Source: Bacillus timonensis
GTDB lineage: Bacteria > Bacillota > Bacilli > Bacillales > Bacillaceae_L
DNA length: 51,460 nt
NCBI RefSeq assembly: GCF_000285535.1
Contig: NZ_HE610987.1
Location: 390,704-442,163 of the forward strand
Direction: 5' to 3'
Under the pieces are notes generated by a model. It was given only the letters and a program-made list of their open reading frames with translations. It was not told the origin of the DNA and did no database searches. Within the stretch, counting starts at the first letter, position 1. Every line of letters begins with the position of its first letter. Positions 1-8,348 of this stretch are shown piece by piece. The translations under genes and the position numbers were made by a program.

Positions 1-459
1 ATTTTTAAAATCAGTATGTGGCTTAACACGGCCCATAACGATAATCCCATCTGCATGATAAGCATGTTTATCTATATAAACTGGGATACCGTCCGAAGTT
101 TTTCCAATCACCTCAACATCCATGGATGAACGTATTTCACATCCTGTTGAATCCTCAGTAACTCCTAGTCCCTCTAAAACCTCGATTTGTCCATGAGCAG
201 TGGCTCCGCCATGACTTCCCATTGCCGGAATGATAAAAGGAGTTGCTCCCCGGTTGATGATTTCATCCGCAACACATTTAACAATTAGTGGAATATTCGC
301 AATCCCCCTACTTCCAACAGTAATTGCAATTTCCATTCCAGGTTTAATTTTTTCATCAGCGCTTACTTGCTGGAATTGTTCGTTAATGGTTGCTGGAATA
401 TTCCTTATACTTTCTAATTGGAAGTTTTGCCGTATTTTCGCCATTTTTGGAAAAGCCAT
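1..459 (-). CDS. LarA-like (DUF2088) protein, 3' part beyond window
   Basis: The first 153 codons are visible, from the ATG at 459 down to the window edge. The segment MGSHGGATAHGQ (about residues 80-91) and the later GRVKPHTDF are typical of the N-terminal domain of the nickel-dependent lactate racemase LarA / DUF2088 superfamily. Members racemise or epimerise 2-hydroxy acids using a pincer nickel cofactor; the true substrate here cannot be told. It lies beside remnants of a PdxA-like dehydrogenase and a Gfo/Idh oxidoreductase, plus ThuA and LacI genes, which suggests a sugar-acid catabolic locus. The C-terminal half is outside the window, so it may or may not be intact. Confidence 0.8.
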   Translation of the reverse strand, partial: MAFPKMAKIRQNFQLESIRNIPATINEQFQQVSADEKIKPGMEIAITVGSRGIANIPLIVKCVADEIINRGATPFIIPAMGSHGGATAHGQIEVLEGLGVTEDSTGCEIRSSMDVEVIGKTSDGIPVYIDKHAYHADGIIVMGRVKPHTDFKN

Positions 460-560
460 TGTCTGACACTCCTTAAAAAGTAAACCCTTATCATTTTTAC
501 TCTCGAATACTATAAAGAAGAAGCAAATCCTTTTACATTACACCTTACTCCATCATTTAT

Positions 561-697
561 TTAGATACTGTTTCAGGTACTATGTTAATTGCTTCCTTTA
601 ATGAAAGCTCATTTGCAATAATTTTTCCAGCAATATCAAAAGCTGTTCCGCGGTTAACTCTTGTACGATTCATTGGAAGACTCAATGTAATATTTAC
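561..697 (-). pseudogene. C-terminal scrap of a PdxA-like dehydrogenase
   Basis: About 45 codons ending at TAA (561-563) read VNITLSLPMNRTRVNRGTAF followed by DIAGKIIANELSLKEAI. This matches the C-terminal end of the PdxA/PdxA2 family (4-hydroxythreonine-4-phosphate or 4-phospho-D-threonate dehydrogenase), whose usual motif is LPxIRTSxDHGTAxDIAG. A TGA sits immediately before the first recognisable codon and no upstream part of the family is visible, so this is a remnant. The usual His of the RTSxDHGTA motif is replaced (RVNRGTA). It lies between a LarA-like gene and an oxidoreductase pseudogene, so the locus has lost parts by deletion. Confidence 0.6.
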
Positions 698-761
698 TCA
701 AGTTCTAGATCTAATACTTTAATTTGTCCTTAATCAAGTTTTTTCCTTTTGTTAACATAAA

Positions 762-1170
762 TTATTTTATAAACTGCGAAGCTTGTGTAAAACGATTATT
801 ACGCATAACCATCAAAATCTTACCTGAATTTTTTGCCGCATCCGCCATTTTTTGTGCCTCTATAGGGTTTATTGCATCTGGTTTCTCACTAAATACATAA
901 ACCCCCGTTTCTAATGCGTTTATTGCAATTTCAGAATGATAGAAATTAGGAGCACAAATATCTATCGCATCCAAATCTTCGTTATTCAACATTTCCTGAT
1001 AATCTGAATAAGTCCGAGTAATTCCATACCTTTCAGCCACTATTTGGGCGTTTTTTCATTTGGATCACTAATAGCTACCAATTAACTTTTGGGTGGGTAA
1101 TCCAGCCTTCTGTATGTGCACTTTGGAATATATTACCAGCACCTATTATTCCTATCTTTAACTTACTCAT
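762..1170 (-). pseudogene. Gfo/Idh/MocA oxidoreductase, frameshifted and truncated
   Basis: The ATG at 1170 opens MSKLKIGIIGAGNIFQSAHT, a standard N-terminal Rossmann dinucleotide-binding motif. The frame breaks near 1080; VAISDPNEKTP continues in a second frame, and from about 1050 a third frame gives AERYGITRTYSDYQEML and later VFSEKPDAI (the family's EKP motif). Translation then stops at 762 after FTQASQFIK, where intact proteins of about 340 residues would continue into the C-terminal substrate domain. At least two frameshifts plus a missing C-terminus make it a pseudogene. Family members are NAD(P)-dependent sugar or inositol dehydrogenases. It starts 9 bp after the ThuA gene and was probably cotranscribed with it. 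Confidence 0.8.
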
Positions 1171-1179
1171 CTTCTTCAA

Positions 1180-1911
1180 TCATCCTTTCTTAATCGGCTC
1201 TAAAGGTGTTGGTACATTTCCGTAAGTTGGATGTGTTCCTCCTTCATAAGAAGCCCACCGTACACCGTTACGGAGTATGGTTCGAACTCCATCGTGATAA
1301 TATGTTGGATAAGCTTCATCGCCAGGGCGGAAATAAAAGATTTTCCCTAATCCTCTTTTATAACAACATCCACTCCTGAACACTTCGCCTCCCTCAAACC
1401 AACTAATCAATACCAATTCATCAGGTTCTGGAATATCAAAATGTTCACCATACATTTCTTCTTCTTTTAATTCAATAAATGTATCGATTCCTTTCACGAT
1501 TGGATGGCTAGGAGAAACTACCCAAATTCTTTCCTTTTCACCAGCACGTCTCCACTTTAAATCACATGAAGTCCCCATTAACTTTTTGAAGATTTTAGAA
1601 AAATGACCCGAATGTAATATTATTAACCCCATACCTTCTAGTACTCTCTGATACACTCTTTCTACAACATTATCGTTTACTTCCTCGTGAGCTTTATGTC
1701 CCCACCAGATAAGCACATCAGTCTCATTTAACAATTCCTCCGTTAGACCATGTTCTGGTAAATCAAGTGTAGCTGTACTTATATCAAATTCATCACCTAA
1801 ACCATCTGCAATAGCCATATGCATTCCCTGTGGGTAAATAGACCGAACCTTTTCATTTGTTTTTTCATGACGGTATTCATTCCAAATCGTCACTTTAATT
1901 TTTTTATCCAT
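1180..1911 (-). CDS. ThuA-domain protein
   Basis: 243 residues, the normal length for a stand-alone ThuA protein with a class I glutamine amidotransferase-like fold. Recognisable segments are [11 protein letters not shown] at the N-terminus, [12 protein letters not shown] around residue 87, [15 protein letters not shown], and [19 protein letters not shown]. ThuA proteins are linked to trehalose and other disaccharide catabolism, often beside Gfo/Idh oxidoreductases, as here; the exact chemistry is poorly known. The ATG at 1911 is preceded by AGAGG with a spacing of 6. A palindrome at 1930-1943 overlaps the promoter region. The gene is intact although its downstream partner is broken. Confidence 0.85.
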   Translation of the reverse strand: MDKKIKVTIWNEYRHEKTNEKVRSIYPQGMHMAIADGLGDEFDISTATLDLPEHGLTEELLNETDVLIWWGHKAHEEVNDNVVERVYQRVLEGMGLIILHSGHFSKIFKKLMGTSCDLKWRRAGEKERIWVVSPSHPIVKGIDTFIELKEEEMYGEHFDIPEPDELVLISWFEGGEVFRSGCCYKRGLGKIFYFRPGDEAYPTYYHDGVRTILRNGVRWASYEGGTHPTYGNVPTPLEPIKKG

Positions 1912-1929
1912 GGGTTACCTCTCTTTACA

Positions 1930-1943
1930 TGTAAGTGTTTACA
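1930..1943. promoter_or_regulatory. LacI/CcpA-type operator upstream of ThuA gene
   Basis: The 14-mer TGTAAGTGTTTACA is an inverted repeat (TGTAA/TTACA). It matches the cre consensus TGWAANCGNTNWCA except at the central CG. It lies 19 bp upstream of the ThuA start, so it could bind CcpA or the adjacent LacI-family regulator. Inferred from sequence only. Confidence 0.5.
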
Positions 1944-2049
1944 TATTTTTTATAAATGTTTCTAAATTACTAATGAATCTCTTCTAGCAAAATAAACTTC
2001 TTCTTTTATGCAAGCGACTACAGAACTGTCACTTTCTAAACTAATTTAG

Positions 2050-3075
2050 TTAAACTTTTGCACCTTTTTTAAAGCCACATGAATCCCTGATTACTAATTT
2101 AGTTTCCAAAATAATATTTTTTTCTACTTCTTCTTTATTCATTATTTGATATAGAGATTTTGCTGCTGTAAAACCTAAATCAATAATGGGTACTCTAATG
2201 GTAGTGAGCCCCGGATTCATTAAGGAAGCGAGATAATGATCACTGTAACTTACAATCGCAACATCCCCAGGGACTTTCAAACCTTGTTCTCTGATAGCTT
2301 TAATTGCTGCAGCTGCCATAATATCATCTGATACAACTAATGCAGTCGGTACGTTTCTATTGCTAAGTATTTGCAAAGCTGTTTCATAGCTTTCCTCCCA
2401 TGAAAGCCCACCATCGTATATCAAAGTTTCATCAAATTCAATATTATTTTTTTGTAGAGTTTCTCTATAACCTGCAAGTGCGTCAAGTGAACCTACAAAT
2501 TTTATCGAACTGTTTATTAACCCAATTGTTTTGTGTCCTAACATAATTAGGTGGTTAGTTAATTGCTCGAATGCCTTTTTCCCATCTGTATTAACCGTAT
2601 AAACACTATCTTTATTAACGTGACCAATTACAATAAACGGAAAATCATTCAATGATAAATAATTTATTAATTGATCATCTACCCTTGATGCCAACAGAAT
2701 AAACCCATCAATATCACCGTTTTCAACTAACTTTGCACATCTTAATAATTCTAGTTCTTCTTGCGTTTCAATTATTAGCTGAATGTTAATATCCTTAGTG
2801 TTGCAAAAGTTCGCGATACCCTTTATTACTTCAGAAAAGAATGCGTTACTTGTAGATTGTTCTACATTCTTACTGGCTACGACACCAAAGGTCATTGAAC
2901 GCCTCGCTACCATTTCTTTAGGAAGTTCATAACCAAGTTTTTTTGCAACCTCAATTACTTTAATAGCTTTTTTACTAGATAAATTAGTTTTTCCTGATAG
3001 AACACGGGATACAGTGGCTAATGAGACACCCGACGCATCTACGATATCTCTTAGTGTTACGCTTATTTCAATCAC
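2050..3075 (-). CDS. LacI-family transcriptional regulator
   Basis: 341 residues with the full LacI/GalR layout. The N-terminal HTH reads VTLRDIVDASGVSLATVSRV, followed by the hinge region LSGKTNLSSKKAIKVIEVAKKLGYE, then a periplasmic-binding-protein-like effector domain (FGVVASKNVE to SCGFKKG). It most likely represses the ThuA/Gfo-Idh/LarA cluster downstream in the same direction. Start choice is odd: the only standard in-frame start is GTG at 3075, which is part of the Shine-Dalgarno sequence AGGAGGTG itself; an in-frame TAG lies two codons upstream. A non-standard ATT at 3072 would have better spacing. The effector is unknown. Confidence 0.9.
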   Translation of the reverse strand: MIEISVTLRDIVDASGVSLATVSRVLSGKTNLSSKKAIKVIEVAKKLGYELPKEMVARRSMTFGVVASKNVEQSTSNAFFSEVIKGIANFCNTKDINIQLIIETQEELELLRCAKLVENGDIDGFILLASRVDDQLINYLSLNDFPFIVIGHVNKDSVYTVNTDGKKAFEQLTNHLIMLGHKTIGLINSSIKFVGSLDALAGYRETLQKNNIEFDETLIYDGGLSWEESYETALQILSNRNVPTALVVSDDIMAAAAIKAIREQGLKVPGDVAIVSYSDHYLASLMNPGLTTIRVPIIDLGFTAAKSLYQIMNKEEVEKNIILETKLVIRDSCGFKKGAKV

Positions 3076-3111
3076 CTCCTATTTAAAAAACGAATCAAGA
3101 TGATGAGCTTG

Positions 3112-3143
3112 TTTCATTTTGTTTCGTTTTTTCATTTTGTTTC
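3112..3143. repeat. Direct repeat upstream of the lacI-type gene
   Basis: TTTCATTTTGTTTC occurs at 3112-3125 and again at 3130-3143, an 18-bp period, 37 bp upstream of the regulator start. Such paired sites could be autoregulatory operators, but the sequence is also T-rich and may be simple. Confidence 0.4.
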
Positions 3144-3500
3144 ATCTTTTTTAAATTATAGAATTAGTTTTTAGAAAAGTAAATTAACATTTAATATTTA
3201 CAAAATACTAAATTATTAATGAAATTGCATACCAACAATGTAATGTTACCAAGTCTATTAAATCAGCTGTCCACTCATCTAAAGAATTATAAGTACGCCG
3301 ACTAATTTTAACCACAACTTCTCTCAGTCTTCTGCCATTTTAATAGGATTCAGGTCAGTACCAAAGTGCAATCATTCTCCTAAGTTGCTTTTCGTTATCT
3401 ATCAGTTCAGCCTTAGAATTTATATGGCTAAACCTTAATTGGTCATTTCCTAACCTCAATTATTTGTGCCCAATCCGCAAATCAGCTAAAATCCGCCGAA
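3144..3500. other. Gene-free stretch, possible coding remnant
   Basis: No intact gene. On the minus strand about 3230-3425 one frame reads KAELIDNEKQLRRMIALWY, a stop, then GRRLREVVVKISRRTYNSLD and EWTADLIDLVTLHCWY, with two internal stops. This resembles a decayed coding sequence, but I cannot assign a family. Confidence 0.25.
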
Positions 3501-3501
3501 C

Positions 3502-3536
3502 AAAAAAACCCGCTATGCACAAACGTAACGGGTTTT
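3502..3536 (-). terminator. Fumarase terminator
   Basis: Inverted repeat AACCCG/CGGGTT (3507-3512 and 3529-3534) followed on the minus strand by a T-run, 15 bp after the fumarase stop codon. Confidence 0.75.
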
Positions 3537-3550
3537 CCATAATCAATATA

Positions 3551-5083
3551 TTAAGCAAATACACGCTCTTTGAATTGTTCTAGTTTTTCTAATGACGATT
3601 TGTCTACATCTTCGTGTAGGCTGTTGCCATGTGAGTCCATTGTGACAACGGCAGTAAAGCCTTCTACAGATAGGTGCCACATCGCTTCAGGGATACCAAA
3701 CTGCATGAGATCCACACCATCAACAGACTTGATGCAGTCTGCGTAGTATTGTGCAGCTCCACCAATTGCGTTTAGATATACTCCACCATGTTCTTTTAGG
3801 GCAGCAAGAGTTTTTGGTCCCATTCCACCTTTACCAATTACCGCGCGGATGCCGAATTTCTTCATGATGTCACCTTGGTATGGCTCCTCACGAATACTTG
3901 TAGTTGGACCAGCAGCTTTCACGTGCCAATTGCCATCTTCATCCTTAAGCATAACTGGACCACAGTGGTAGATGATTTGGCCGTCTAGATCAACTGGAGC
4001 CTCGTTGTCAGATAGGTATTTGTGGATGGCGTCACGGCCAGTGAACATACGACCGTTAATTTTAACCACGTCTCCCACTTTAAGTTCACGAATTTGCTCT
4101 TCAGTGATTGGTGCTTGTAGTACAACTTCACGAGTTTCAGACTTTACTTCTACTTCTTCTTGTTCTTTTGAGAAGTCGATTTCTTCACCATCTTGGTATA
4201 ACCAGTCTTTGATACCACCTGTTTCAGCATCAAGAGTGACACCTAGACGGCGGTAAGCCCAGCAGTTGTACGCAACGGAAACGAAGAAACTTGCAGGGAT
4301 ACGGTGCATGACGCCAACTTTACAACCAAGTAGAGTTGTTTCGCCGCCGAAGCCCATTGTTCCGATTCCAAGTTTATTTGCATTTTCCATGACATATTCT
4401 TCGAGTTTACGAAGCTCTTCGTTTGGATTTTCATCTTCTACCGAGCGGAAAAGCTGTTCCTTTGCTAACTCGTAGCCAGAAGTACGGTCGCCACCGATTC
4501 CAACACCAATGAAACCAGCACTACAGCCTTGACCTTGTGCTTGGTATACAGAGTGCATGATACACTTACGGATTCCGTCTAGGTCACGACCCGCACGACC
4601 AAGTCCTTCTAATTCACATGGTAAGCTGTATTGAATGTTTTTATTTTCACATCCGCCACCTTTTAGAATGAGGCGAACATCTATATAATCTTTTTCCCAT
4701 TGTTCAAACTTAATAACAGGAACACCTTCACCAAGGTTATCCCCGCTGTTTTTACCAGTCAATGAATCAACTGCATTTGGACGTAGCTTTCCGTCTTTTG
4801 TCGCTTCCACAATCGCTTCACGAATCGCTGCTTTGATTTTTAATTGGTTCACGCCAACAGGAGTTTTCACTTTGAAAGTTGGTAGACCTGTATCTTGACA
4901 GATTGGAGATACGTTCACATCAGCCATTGAGATATTATTGGTAATTGTTGAAAGAGACATAGCAGCACGAGTACCGGCACTTTCACTCGCTTTTGCGCGA
5001 GCAACCGCTCTACGTACATCCTTTGGAAGTCTTGTTGATGTCTCTACAATTAGCTTGTACATACTTTGTTGTAGTTTATCCAT
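3551..5083 (-). CDS. Class I (iron-sulfur) fumarate hydratase
   Basis: 510 residues, the usual length of a fused class I fumarase. The N-terminal domain (about 10-280) contains SPICQDTGLPTFKVKTPVG, GGGCENKN, and GQGCSAGFIGVGIGGDRTSG. The C-terminal domain (about 325-500) contains RMFTGRDAIHKYL, YHCGPVM, AAGPTTSIRE, GKGGMG, and AIGGAAQYYADCI. These enzymes interconvert fumarate and malate using an oxygen-sensitive [4Fe-4S] cluster; conserved cysteines are present in the ICQDTG, GCEN, GCSAG and CGPV segments. In the cell it is a cytosolic TCA-cycle enzyme. It lies 115 bp downstream of an MFS permease on the same strand and has its own terminator. ATG at 5083 follows a GGGGAATACAG ribosome site. 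Confidence 0.93.
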   Translation of the reverse strand: MDKLQQSMYKLIVETSTRLPKDVRRAVARAKASESAGTRAAMSLSTITNNISMADVNVSPICQDTGLPTFKVKTPVGVNQLKIKAAIREAIVEATKDGKLRPNAVDSLTGKNSGDNLGEGVPVIKFEQWEKDYIDVRLILKGGGCENKNIQYSLPCELEGLGRAGRDLDGIRKCIMHSVYQAQGQGCSAGFIGVGIGGDRTSGYELAKEQLFRSVEDENPNEELRKLEEYVMENANKLGIGTMGFGGETTLLGCKVGVMHRIPASFFVSVAYNCWAYRRLGVTLDAETGGIKDWLYQDGEEIDFSKEQEEVEVKSETREVVLQAPITEEQIRELKVGDVVKINGRMFTGRDAIHKYLSDNEAPVDLDGQIIYHCGPVMLKDEDGNWHVKAAGPTTSIREEPYQGDIMKKFGIRAVIGKGGMGPKTLAALKEHGGVYLNAIGGAAQYYADCIKSVDGVDLMQFGIPEAMWHLSVEGFTAVVTMDSHGNSLHEDVDKSSLEKLEQFKERVFA

Positions 5084-5198
5084 CTGTATTCCCCTTTCCC
5101 TTTTATCCCCATTTTTATACGGTTATGTCCATAATCACAATTTTCATTATACTCCTATCTATTTTTTTCGGAAAGGGATTTGCAAACGATTCCAGATT

Positions 5199-6437
5199 TT
5201 ATTCATGTGATTTTAGGTGCAATGTCGCGACCTGGGATTTTTCTTTTATAAGATTCACTCCTATCAAACCAAAAATTGAAAAAACCATCGGGATTACGAA
5301 TCCAAAATAGTAGCCGGATGTAAAATGATCCAAGACATTTCCGAAAAGGGCTGGAAGTAATACAGCACTTAGAAATCCTCCCGTGTTTGCGAATCCAGAC
5401 ACCATGCCAGACTCACTTATCGGAAACGTTTTACGAGCAACAGCAAAGGTCAATGAATTTGAACCAAACGAAAATCCGATGATAAAGAAAAGCGAAATGA
5501 GCAAGAATAATGGTGGTCCTTCACGAAATAAAAGAAAAGTAGACCAACACAAAACAGTGACTATATGAAAAAACAGATAAGGGCGTTTAATTTTTCCCAT
5601 TCGGCTTGAAATCCAACCGATTAATGGCGCACCAAGTAGCGCACCGATTAGACTGAACATAATCAGCTTACTTGCTTCTAGACGCGTCAATCCATAAATA
5701 TCCATTCCATACGGTACTGCCCATGAACCAATAAAACCTAAATACCCACCAACTAGCCCAAAGTGGCATAAGAACAAAGCCCATGCCTGGCGATTTGAAA
5801 AAATTCGACGCAGTAAAATCGATGTTTTTTCACGCACAACGTCTTGTTTCTCAATAATTGGGTGCCCCGGCTTTTTTACAAGAACAAAATAGAGAAAGAT
5901 TCCACAAAAACTTAATAAGACTCCTCCTGATAAAAAGGCCATCCGCCAACCAAGTTGGACGATTAATGCAGAAAAAGGGACTGTTGCTAATAGGAAACCG
6001 AGACTTCCTGTCATTCCTGCCACACCAATTAGTCGGGTAAATTCTCTTTCATTAAACCATTTGCTTAATATCAACACTAAATTAACCCAGATGGTTGCAT
6101 CCCCTATTCCAGTTAAAATTCTTGCAAAAAAGAGGATAAATTCATGGGTACCAAGGCTGTAAATAATCGTCCCAACACCCGTCAAAATCGCACCTGTAAT
6201 CAGAAAAAGATTGGGTCCGTAGCGATCCGCTAAAATACCCATTGGCATTTGCAAACCTGTATACACAAAAAATTGGATGCTAGTTAAAAGTCCGATTGTT
6301 GTTGCAGTGACTTGAAAGTCTGTCATCAATTGATCTGTGATCAGTCCAGGAGCGGTTCGCTGACTTGACATCACTACATACGTAAACAAAACAGAAGCAA
6401 AAATAACCCATCTAAATTTACTAGTTTGTATGCCCAA
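5199..6437 (-). CDS. MFS transporter
   Basis: 412 residues with twelve predicted membrane helices. The loop 2-3 signature is GILADRYGPN (about residues 67-76), and FFARILTGIGDATIW follows. The central cytoplasmic loop is near residues 195-215, and GWISSRMGKIKRP is the second-half equivalent. It belongs to the broad ACS/NarK/UhpC-like part of the major facilitator superfamily. The substrate is unknown; the fumarase next to it suggests an organic acid, but this is only proximity. The start is TTG at 6437 with AGGGG about 9 bp upstream; no ATG near the N-terminus fits as well. It is divergent from the DUF4317 gene. Confidence 0.85.
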   Translation of the reverse strand: MGIQTSKFRWVIFASVLFTYVVMSSQRTAPGLITDQLMTDFQVTATTIGLLTSIQFFVYTGLQMPMGILADRYGPNLFLITGAILTGVGTIIYSLGTHEFILFFARILTGIGDATIWVNLVLILSKWFNEREFTRLIGVAGMTGSLGFLLATVPFSALIVQLGWRMAFLSGGVLLSFCGIFLYFVLVKKPGHPIIEKQDVVREKTSILLRRIFSNRQAWALFLCHFGLVGGYLGFIGSWAVPYGMDIYGLTRLEASKLIMFSLIGALLGAPLIGWISSRMGKIKRPYLFFHIVTVLCWSTFLLFREGPPLFLLISLFFIIGFSFGSNSLTFAVARKTFPISESGMVSGFANTGGFLSAVLLPALFGNVLDHFTSGYYFGFVIPMVFSIFGLIGVNLIKEKSQVATLHLKSHE

Positions 6438-6522
6438 TGTTATCTACCCCTGTTTGCTTTTTATGTTATATATATGGGTTTTTGTATAGGTAGTGCTCAT
6501 ACACATCTGAAAAAATCAATCA

Positions 6523-6551
6523 TTACAATTTTGAACTTGTACATGTATAAT
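6523..6551 (+). promoter_or_regulatory. Sigma-A promoter of the DUF4317 gene
   Basis: TTACAA (6523-6528), a 17-bp spacer, then TATAAT (6546-6551), 22 bp before the ATG. Confidence 0.6.
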
Positions 6552-6573
6552 CAAAAAATGGGAGTTGAGATTA

Positions 6574-7776
6574 ATGAATAAAAAAGACATCGCAAACATC
6601 CGCAAACAATTTAAGTTAAATAATCAATACTTAAAAATCAACGAGATTTTCAATGTGTATGTGAAAAAAGAATCTAATGAAATTTACCACCATATTTGTC
6701 AGCCGTTTGAGCTGCTAGAACAGGAAGCCCAGGAATTATTTTTAGATAACTTTAAAAAGACACTAGCTGGGCAGCTTGATACGAAGCTGTTTGAGTTGAA
6801 GTTCCAGCATGGTGTTGAAAATAGCACCCGTGACCTTTTATACGATGGACTGCACATGGAAGATACCGAAGATTGGCTCGAGCAAATGCTACAACTTGTG
6901 GAGAAGATGTATGCTACTAAGGTTTATGAGTTCGACACAGTGGTTACATTCATCCGCGCAGAATATCGTAAGCCGACACGAAAACGTGACCCTGAATCAG
7001 AACAAGGCGGCTCAGATGAGGTTTATTTTAGCCCACTCATACTTTGCACGTTAAATAAAATTGATCAGCCTAAAAAGACATTGGTTTTTGATTATATCGA
7101 GAGAACATTTAAATCAAATACTGTGATGGACCCGGTTATTAACCTAACTTCTCCGTTAACAGGTTTCCTTTTTCCAGCCTTTAATGACAATACAGCAGAC
7201 GTGAATCATATACTTTATGCCTCCGGGAAAGCAAATGAGCCTAGTTATTCTTTCATTGCCGATGTGTTGAATTGCGAAGATATCATGACAGCGGAAGATG
7301 ATAAGATTGGCTTCGAAATGATTTTGAAGAATGTCATTGGGGACAAGGTAGAATCCGAAGTTATTTCGAATGTTTACGAAGAAATTGACCGGTTCGTTCA
7401 GGAAAAAGAAGAAGACGAGGAAGAGCAAGACAGTGAGCCACCAATGATCAACTACCAGGACGTGGAACGCATCTTGAAGGTCAGCGGCGTTGAAAATGTC
7501 GACACAGAAAAGGTGGAACATGCATTTAAAACCGTTATTGACGACGAACGCCATGAATTCAAGGCAGCTAATCTCGTTCCAAAATCAATCAAAATCAACA
7601 CAAAGGTCGCCAAGCTCTCCCTAAGTCCAAAAGAGCTCAAATACGTCAAATACATCATGTACCAAGGCAAACGCTGTTTGTTACTGGAGATCGACGAAGA
7701 CGTCGTTGTGGAAGGATTAACACTAGAGACGAAAAATCAAGGGGACCAGGGGGACGGTTCTTCTGGTTCCTTTTAA
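6574..7776 (+). CDS. DUF4317 family protein
   Basis: 400 residues, beginning MNKKDIANIRKQFKLNNQYL, a strong match to the DUF4317 family of Firmicutes; function unknown. It is soluble and rich in acidic residues (EEDEEEQD near residue 290). The ATG at 6574 is preferred because GGGAG (6560-6564) lies 9 bp upstream; the longer TTG start at 6565 would abut the ribosome site. The last dozen codons lie inside a copy of the GGGACGGTTCT repeat and encode QGDQGDGSSGSF, so the native C-terminus has been replaced or extended by repeat sequence. A strong bidirectional hairpin follows at 7830. Confidence 0.85.
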   Translation: MNKKDIANIRKQFKLNNQYLKINEIFNVYVKKESNEIYHHICQPFELLEQEAQELFLDNFKKTLAGQLDTKLFELKFQHGVENSTRDLLYDGLHMEDTEDWLEQMLQLVEKMYATKVYEFDTVVTFIRAEYRKPTRKRDPESEQGGSDEVYFSPLILCTLNKIDQPKKTLVFDYIERTFKSNTVMDPVINLTSPLTGFLFPAFNDNTADVNHILYASGKANEPSYSFIADVLNCEDIMTAEDDKIGFEMILKNVIGDKVESEVISNVYEEIDRFVQEKEEDEEEQDSEPPMINYQDVERILKVSGVENVDTEKVEHAFKTVIDDERHEFKAANLVPKSIKINTKVAKLSLSPKELKYVKYIMYQGKRCLLLEIDEDVVVEGLTLETKNQGDQGDGSSGSF

Positions 7777-7819
7777 TGGCAGAGAGCCAGGGAGCCACAG
7801 GGACGGTTCTTCTGGTTCC
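7741..7819. repeat. REP-like GGGACGGTTCT palindromes, two copies
   Basis: Two same-direction copies at 7741-7770 and 7791-7819. Each has an outer arm GGNNCCA, a core GGGACGGTTCTTCT, and the reverse arm TGGTTCC. The first copy overlaps the 3' end of the DUF4317 reading frame. The same family recurs at 17561, 24253, 26246 and 32930. Confidence 0.85.
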
Positions 7820-7829
7820 ATATGCAAAA

Positions 7830-7868
7830 AAAACAGTGGATTTCGCTTTGAAATCCACTGTTTTTTTA
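7830..7868. terminator. Bidirectional terminator
   Basis: AACAGTGGATTTC, loop GCTTT, GAAATCCACTGTT, flanked by A-run and T-run, so it can act for both strands. Confidence 0.85.
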
Positions 7869-7987
7869 GTTTGATGATTGATGATGTATCAGCTCTTGCT
7901 TTTAGGATTAGCGATATACGATTTACCGATTAACCCATTTTCGGTATACTAACTCTCACTTTCCCCTCACGTAACATACCAATAACA

Positions 7988-8021
7988 AAAGAACGCCCAG
8001 CACCAACTGAGCGTTCTTTAA
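7988..8021 (-). terminator. Terminator of the SE1561-type gene
   Basis: GAACGC/GCGTTC stem (7991-7996 and 8011-8016) with a minus-strand T-run, just after the stop of the small gene. Confidence 0.6.
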
Positions 8022-8027
8022 ACATCT

Positions 8028-8216
8028 TTATTCTTTCCAATCCTTCTTAAATATTTCGTATTTTCCCTCTAGGTCGTCTAGCATCCCGATTAGGCGATCG
8101 ATATCCTCTAAATCCGTAGATTCAGGGTCTAATGAATCAATAACTTCTAAAAACATATTCAGCCTATTTTTTAAATAGGTTATTTGTAAGTCCTTATCAT
8201 GAATCGCGTTTCCCAA
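8028..8216 (-). CDS. Small SE1561-like protein
   Basis: 62 residues: MGNAIHDKDLQITYLKNRL, then MFLEVIDSLDPESTDLEDID and RLIGMLDDLEGKYEIFKKDW. It is acidic and predicted to be a helical or coiled-coil cytoplasmic protein. The pattern YLKNRLNMFLEVID...DLEDIDRLIGMLDDLE fits the small conserved Bacillales family named SE1561; function unknown. Start is TTG at 8216 with AAAGGA about 10 bp upstream. It is divergent from yfkAB and followed by its own terminator. Confidence 0.7.
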   Translation of the reverse strand: MGNAIHDKDLQITYLKNRLNMFLEVIDSLDPESTDLEDIDRLIGMLDDLEGKYEIFKKDWKE

Positions 8217-8271
8217 GTGACAACGTTCCTTTCATTTTTCCATTTTTTTATTTTAATAAAAAGTGTCTACA

Positions 8272-8301
8272 TTGACAACTATTATTCTTTTTCAATACAA
8301 T
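8272..8301 (+). promoter_or_regulatory. Sigma-A promoter of yfkAB
   Basis: TTGACA (8272-8277), 18-bp spacer, TACAAT (8296-8301), 48 bp before the ATG. Confidence 0.65.
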
Positions 8302-8348
8302 GCCTATGGCGATTTGTGATTCACCAAATCCAAAAAAGGAGTTACATA

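Noticed and set aside
3230-3425. Transposase remnant
   Set aside because: A fragment DLNPI recalls IS630, but the best protein-like frame is a different one and matches no transposase I know.
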